Below, one piece after another: positions 36,633 to 39,900 of a stretch of 39,900 nucleotides of DNA. The position numbers and the translations under genes are program-made. The stretch covers positions 1 through 39,900 of IMG/VR virus record IMGVR_UViG_3300027759_000179, one strand, 5' to 3'. The notes below the pieces were generated by a model, which saw only the letters and a list, made by a program, of their open reading frames with translations, did no database searches and was not told the DNA's origin. The stretch is from a virus. Within the stretch, counting starts at the first letter, position 1, and each line of letters opens with the position of its first letter.

Positions 36633-37927
36633 TATCGACCTCCGATACGGGCGACATACTCAGCAGGAGTTTCCCCCGGCAAGCGTCCGCCACTGCTGTA
36701 GTTGCTTGACGGCGTGTTAATGTCGCCGTCTGCGGCGTCGATGTTCTTCTTGCTGTTGGCAAGCCACGATGCCCAGCTTTTTAGGTTGTTCAGTTTGAAC
36801 CTGATCTGCGCCTCGTTCTCGCCGCCGTCAAACGAGACTTGGCTACGGAAGCGATTGATGTCTTGGTTGGTCAACACGCCCACTTCTGATGCTCTGGCAA
36901 CCGCATCGGCCACGGAACTGGAATACTGGAGGTACTGCTTATCAAGGTCAGAAATGTTAGTCAGCTTAGAGAGCAGCTTGGAGCCTATAACACCCGAAAG
37001 CCCGCCGTTTAACGTCAAAGTGTTTTGCGCCTGAATAAGCGCTGGGTTCAGGCTCTTAATCTCTTTCTCTCCCCACTTATTGACCGCTTCAGACGCCTTA
37101 ATCACCGTAGGCAGCACATCGTTTGCCGCCTTCTTTGACGCCGCCAGCTTTGCGGCCTTGTCAGTCTTTGGCTGTAATTCTCTGGTTTTGTCAAACGCCA
37201 GACGATCTCGCGACACTCCCAACTGCCCACGCGACACATCAAGATTGCCCTGCATGATGAACAGCCGCTGCTGCTCTTCTTCTGTCATCGGCTTCTGAGC
37301 AAACCCAAGATCAAGCGGCGTTTTCCCACTTTTGGCAGCGGCCAACGCCTGCGCCATCGGCATAGGCTTGCCATCCTTGCCAGTAAAGGCCGCAGAATAG
37401 GCACTGGCCAACTCGTTTTCGCCTTCCTCTTTGATACGGCGCTGTTCTTGCTTGTCTCTGGCAATGACGGCCAACTCCATGCTCTTTTTGGCCTCAGACT
37501 CCATCAAGTTACGCTGGGCAGCAGTCATGGTGTTCTCATACGTCTTGCCGCCAACCTTGAAGCTCTGCACGGGAGTCCCGTACATCCCAGAGGCTTTCTC
37601 AATGGCCGACATATCAGGCAGCACACCAGAGGGCACGGCCCCACGGCCCATCGACATGGCTTCGCTGAGCATCGCGGAAAGCGCAGGAGCAGAGGCTTTG
37701 GTCCGCTCTTGGCGAACGCCCGCTTCGGTAAAGCCTTCTTTGCCAAGCATGATCTGATCCATCATGGACGTTCGATCAGCCGCAGCCTTATCAATCTCCT
37801 GCTGTCTCTTGAGCGCTTCAGCCTGTCGCTCCTGCTCTTCCCGCTGCGCCCGTGCCTGTCCGTATCCTTGGATGCCGCTACCAACTGACCCGAGGGCCAG
37901 TTGGAGGGCGTTCATCAATCGTGCCAT
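36632..37927 (-). CDS. Internal virion (ejection) protein
   Basis: 431 residues, highly charged and helical. The N-terminus MARLMNALQLALGSVGSGIQ leads into a Gln/Glu/Arg coiled coil (GYGQARAQREEQERQAEALK); the middle is Ala/Lys-rich; residues about 300-400 contain QYSSSVADAVARASEVGVLT and FDGGENEAQIRFKLNNLKSW, a pattern found in phage internal proteins. The C-terminus ends PGETPAEYVARIGGR. AGGAGA lies four bases before ATG. Placed between two other Ala/Gln-rich proteins, it probably forms an internal core with them. Confidence 0.8.
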   Translation of the reverse strand: MARLMNALQLALGSVGSGIQGYGQARAQREEQERQAEALKRQQEIDKAAADRTSMMDQIMLGKEGFTEAGVRQERTKASAPALSAMLSEAMSMGRGAVPSGVLPDMSAIEKASGMYGTPVQSFKVGGKTYENTMTAAQRNLMESEAKKSMELAVIARDKQEQRRIKEEGENELASAYSAAFTGKDGKPMPMAQALAAAKSGKTPLDLGFAQKPMTEEEQQRLFIMQGNLDVSRGQLGVSRDRLAFDKTRELQPKTDKAAKLAASKKAANDVLPTVIKASEAVNKWGEKEIKSLNPALIQAQNTLTLNGGLSGVIGSKLLSKLTNISDLDKQYLQYSSSVADAVARASEVGVLTNQDINRFRSQVSFDGGENEAQIRFKLNNLKSWASWLANSKKNIDAADGDINTPSSNYSSGGRLPGETPAEYVARIGGR

Positions 37928-37938
37928 GTGATCTCCTG

Positions 37939-39900
37939 TTAAACGCCGGTGTTGTCGTCAGTTGTTGAATAACCACCGCCGGGTTTCGGCTTGATGCCAA
38001 GGTCTGCCAAGATTTGAGCGCGCTTGTTTGCGTCCAGCGGAGCCAAGGTCTGCGCCAGCGTTGCCAAGAACTGATTCTTGTTCTGCGCCGTATCGGCGTT
38101 AAATCGCTTCTCGTCCAACCCGAACTGCTTGTTAAAGCGTTCGGCTGCTGCCTTAATCTCATCGCCAGAAAGCGTTGCCCGCAAATCACGATCAAGCTGA
38201 GACTGCTCCGCTTGGAACTTGTTGCCTGCTGCGGTTTGTCCCGCTTGCCACGTTTGCTGGCCTTCCTGCAACGCTTTGTTTGCGTCAATCTGCGCCAACT
38301 GACGCTGACCGTCAGCGGTGATCTGACCCTCTTGCAACTGCTTTCGCAAGTCGCGTTCAAGCGTAGACTGTCCCGCTTGAAACGTTTGTGAGTCTGTTTG
38401 CAGCGCCTTATTGGCTTCGATCTGCGTCAACTGACGCTTCTCTTCTGAGGTCAACTCGCGGGTCTGCATGGTTTCCCGCAGGCTCCTCTCCAGCGCCGAC
38501 TGCTCTCGGTCAAAGCCGAACTGGCTCTGCTGCATCTGCTGACGCGCAGCGATGTCACTGGCTGACATCCGCTCTCGGCTGGATATCTCGGCGTAGCCCT
38601 GCTGCAACTGCCCACCTTGGTATTCCTTCGTTGCCAAGTCACGGGCTTCCTGCAAGTTGAGCGAGCGGCCTTCCAGTTGCGCTTTCTGCTGCAACTCCTG
38701 TGTCCGCAGCGAGATGTCCGCATCAGCCTGACGGCTCTTGAGGTTCGCCTCAAATGCGCCAAGGTCTTGCTGGCCCGCCATCCCTGCCAGTTCCGACATC
38801 CCTGACAAATACACCTTGCGGTTCTCAGCTTCCGCTTCAGCCTGTTGCTTAAGCAGATCAGCTTCAAACGATGCCGTTGCCCGTGCCTGCTGACCCGCCA
38901 GATCGCCATAGCGGCCACCACCAATGGTCGATGCCGCCAAGCCACGGCGAGCGAGGTCTTCTTCCAACTGCGACCGCTGGGCACCAAACTCTGCGCCCAT
39001 CTCGTCCATCTTGGCTTTCCGCAGGGCCGCATACGACTGCCCTTGAATCTGCGCTTCGTTCTGGCTCAGGTCGTTCAACTGCTGCTCCAGCCGCGCACGG
39101 AGGGCTTGGGCTTGGCTACTCCCACCAAAGGCACCAGACGACTGATACGCAGGAAGCCCTTGCTGTGGTGCGGTGTTTGCCGCAGAAGCCATCTGCTGCT
39201 GCTCGTACTCGCGGTTCGCCTGATCTTGCTGCGCTTGAACCTGCCTGTCCTGCGCTTGCTGGGGCGATCCCTCATAAGCCGCAGCATCTTCAGCCTGTGC
39301 TGCCGCCAGCGCCTCACGCAAGTCTTCTGGAAACGCTTGCCGAATGTCCTGTATAGCGCCAGCATTTGGACGGAATGTGGCGGTTGGAAGACCGTTCTCG
39401 TCTCTCCCATACGAATATGTGTCACCCGCATATGTGGCGCTGCCCGCAGTACCACTGCCACCACTTGGTATGCCACTCAGATCGGAAGTGTCAGCAAAAG
39501 CTCCAGTAATAGAACGGCCACTGGCACCCCACTCAGCCGCTGCCTTATTGATGTTGGCAAGGCTAGTCTCCTGCAAGCCCTTATACCGCTCTCTGGCAGA
39601 AGTCAGTTCCTGTGGCGTGAACTGCCGCTTGGCCGCAGGAGGCTGGACTGGCTGCTGCTGCTGCGGAGCGGGCTGGTTCAACTGGGCACCCAGCGCCGAC
39701 AGCATGGGCGGCTGCTGTGGGGCAGGGGCAGCGGTACTCGCCGCAGGAGCAGGGCGGGCCTGACCCTGCTGCTGCAACTGGGCGAACGTGGGGGTCGTGC
39801 CGGGGGCCAGTCCTTGCTGCGCGACAGGCTTTTTTTGCTGTGGAGGAGCGCCAGCCATCCCACCGCCAGCGTTCCCACCGAAGAGCTGGGTCGTAGGGTT
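37939..39900 (-). CDS. Internal virion (ejection) protein, right-end allele, 5' end beyond window
   Basis: The frame is open to the window edge; by alignment with 1-684 the true ATG lies 33 bases beyond, giving about 664 residues. Parts: Pro/Gln/Ala-rich N-terminal third (variable between the two alleles), a Gln/Ala coiled coil around 270-400, and three long repeats in the C-terminal third, each opening QS-x-LE/DRDLR and containing QIxANKALQ. The end is KPGGGYSTTDDNTGV. The repeats suggest a long helical bundle. It overlaps the gene part at 1-684, which is the other copy of the same N-terminus. Confidence 0.8.
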   Translation of the reverse strand, partial: NPTTQLFGGNAGGGMAGAPPQQKKPVAQQGLAPGTTPTFAQLQQQGQARPAPAASTAAPAPQQPPMLSALGAQLNQPAPQQQQPVQPPAAKRQFTPQELTSARERYKGLQETSLANINKAAAEWGASGRSITGAFADTSDLSGIPSGGSGTAGSATYAGDTYSYGRDENGLPTATFRPNAGAIQDIRQAFPEDLREALAAAQAEDAAAYEGSPQQAQDRQVQAQQDQANREYEQQQMASAANTAPQQGLPAYQSSGAFGGSSQAQALRARLEQQLNDLSQNEAQIQGQSYAALRKAKMDEMGAEFGAQRSQLEEDLARRGLAASTIGGGRYGDLAGQQARATASFEADLLKQQAEAEAENRKVYLSGMSELAGMAGQQDLGAFEANLKSRQADADISLRTQELQQKAQLEGRSLNLQEARDLATKEYQGGQLQQGYAEISSRERMSASDIAARQQMQQSQFGFDREQSALERSLRETMQTRELTSEEKRQLTQIEANKALQTDSQTFQAGQSTLERDLRKQLQEGQITADGQRQLAQIDANKALQEGQQTWQAGQTAAGNKFQAEQSQLDRDLRATLSGDEIKAAAERFNKQFGLDEKRFNADTAQNKNQFLATLAQTLAPLDANKRAQILADLGIKPKPGGGYSTTDDNTGV
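39241..39900. repeat. Divergent direct copy of positions 1-651 (contig-end overlap)
   Basis: The first 60 and last about 90 bases of the overlap are nearly identical; between them there are roughly 35-40 substitutions, one 18-base insertion (near 39630-39665) and one 9-base deletion (near 39733), all keeping the frame. The net length difference is +9. This is the sign of a circular or terminally redundant molecule assembled from two variants; a genuine tandem duplication cannot be excluded from the sequence alone. Confidence 0.85.

Overview
The window looks like an essentially complete double-stranded DNA phage genome of the tailed class. It most likely has a short, P22/T7-like tail: terminase, portal, scaffold, coat, a neck/adaptor protein, a beta-propeller tail protein and large internal (ejection) proteins are present, while no tape measure, sheath or major tail tube is recognised. 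No integrase, lysogeny repressor, tRNA or DNA polymerase is seen. It is probably lytic and borrows the host replication fork, supplying its own initiator and primase-helicase. The host is a bacterium; the sequence is GC-rich and dense, but nothing fixes the genus.

The last 660 bases repeat the first 651 bases with about 6% substitutions and two in-frame indels. Both lie in the same gene, so the genome closes into a circle of about 39.24 kb (circular permutation or terminal redundancy), with two alleles of one virion gene at the two ends.

Layout on that circle. (1) A long leftward late operon starts at terS (18.9 kb). It runs through terL, a small membrane protein, an HNH nuclease, portal, scaffold, coat, neck and tail proteins down to position 1, continues at the right end with three internal virion proteins, and ends with the lysis genes (34.1-32.6 kb) at a leftward terminator at 32.6 kb. 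(2) A leftward early operon (32.5-24.3 kb) encodes an SSB-like protein, a PD-(D/E)XK nuclease, an HTH protein, a replication initiator, primase-helicase, a RusA-like resolvase and many small proteins. Most of its genes are stitched together by 4-base stop/start overlaps (ATGA, GTGA, TTGA). (3) A rightward operon (20.1-24.16 kb) carries a 34-residue leader ORF, a MoxR/CobS-type AAA+ ATPase with an unknown partner, and three small genes with two good sigma70-type promoters. Operons 2 and 3 converge on a bidirectional terminator at 24.26 kb, which follows a strongly folded RNA segment.

Non-coding DNA is concentrated around operon 3. A 1.2-kb control region (18.9-20.1 kb) holds several dyads and repeats. 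A 0.7-kb repeat region (22.45-23.18 kb) holds 16 copies of CTGGCAA and three 40-bp tandem repeats. Two further sites stand out: an 8-bp/14-bp periodic array between terS and terL (possible packaging site), and TGACTC dyads inside the linker of the replication initiator gene (possible origin, lambda-O style), one of which is nearly copied in the terS-terL gap.
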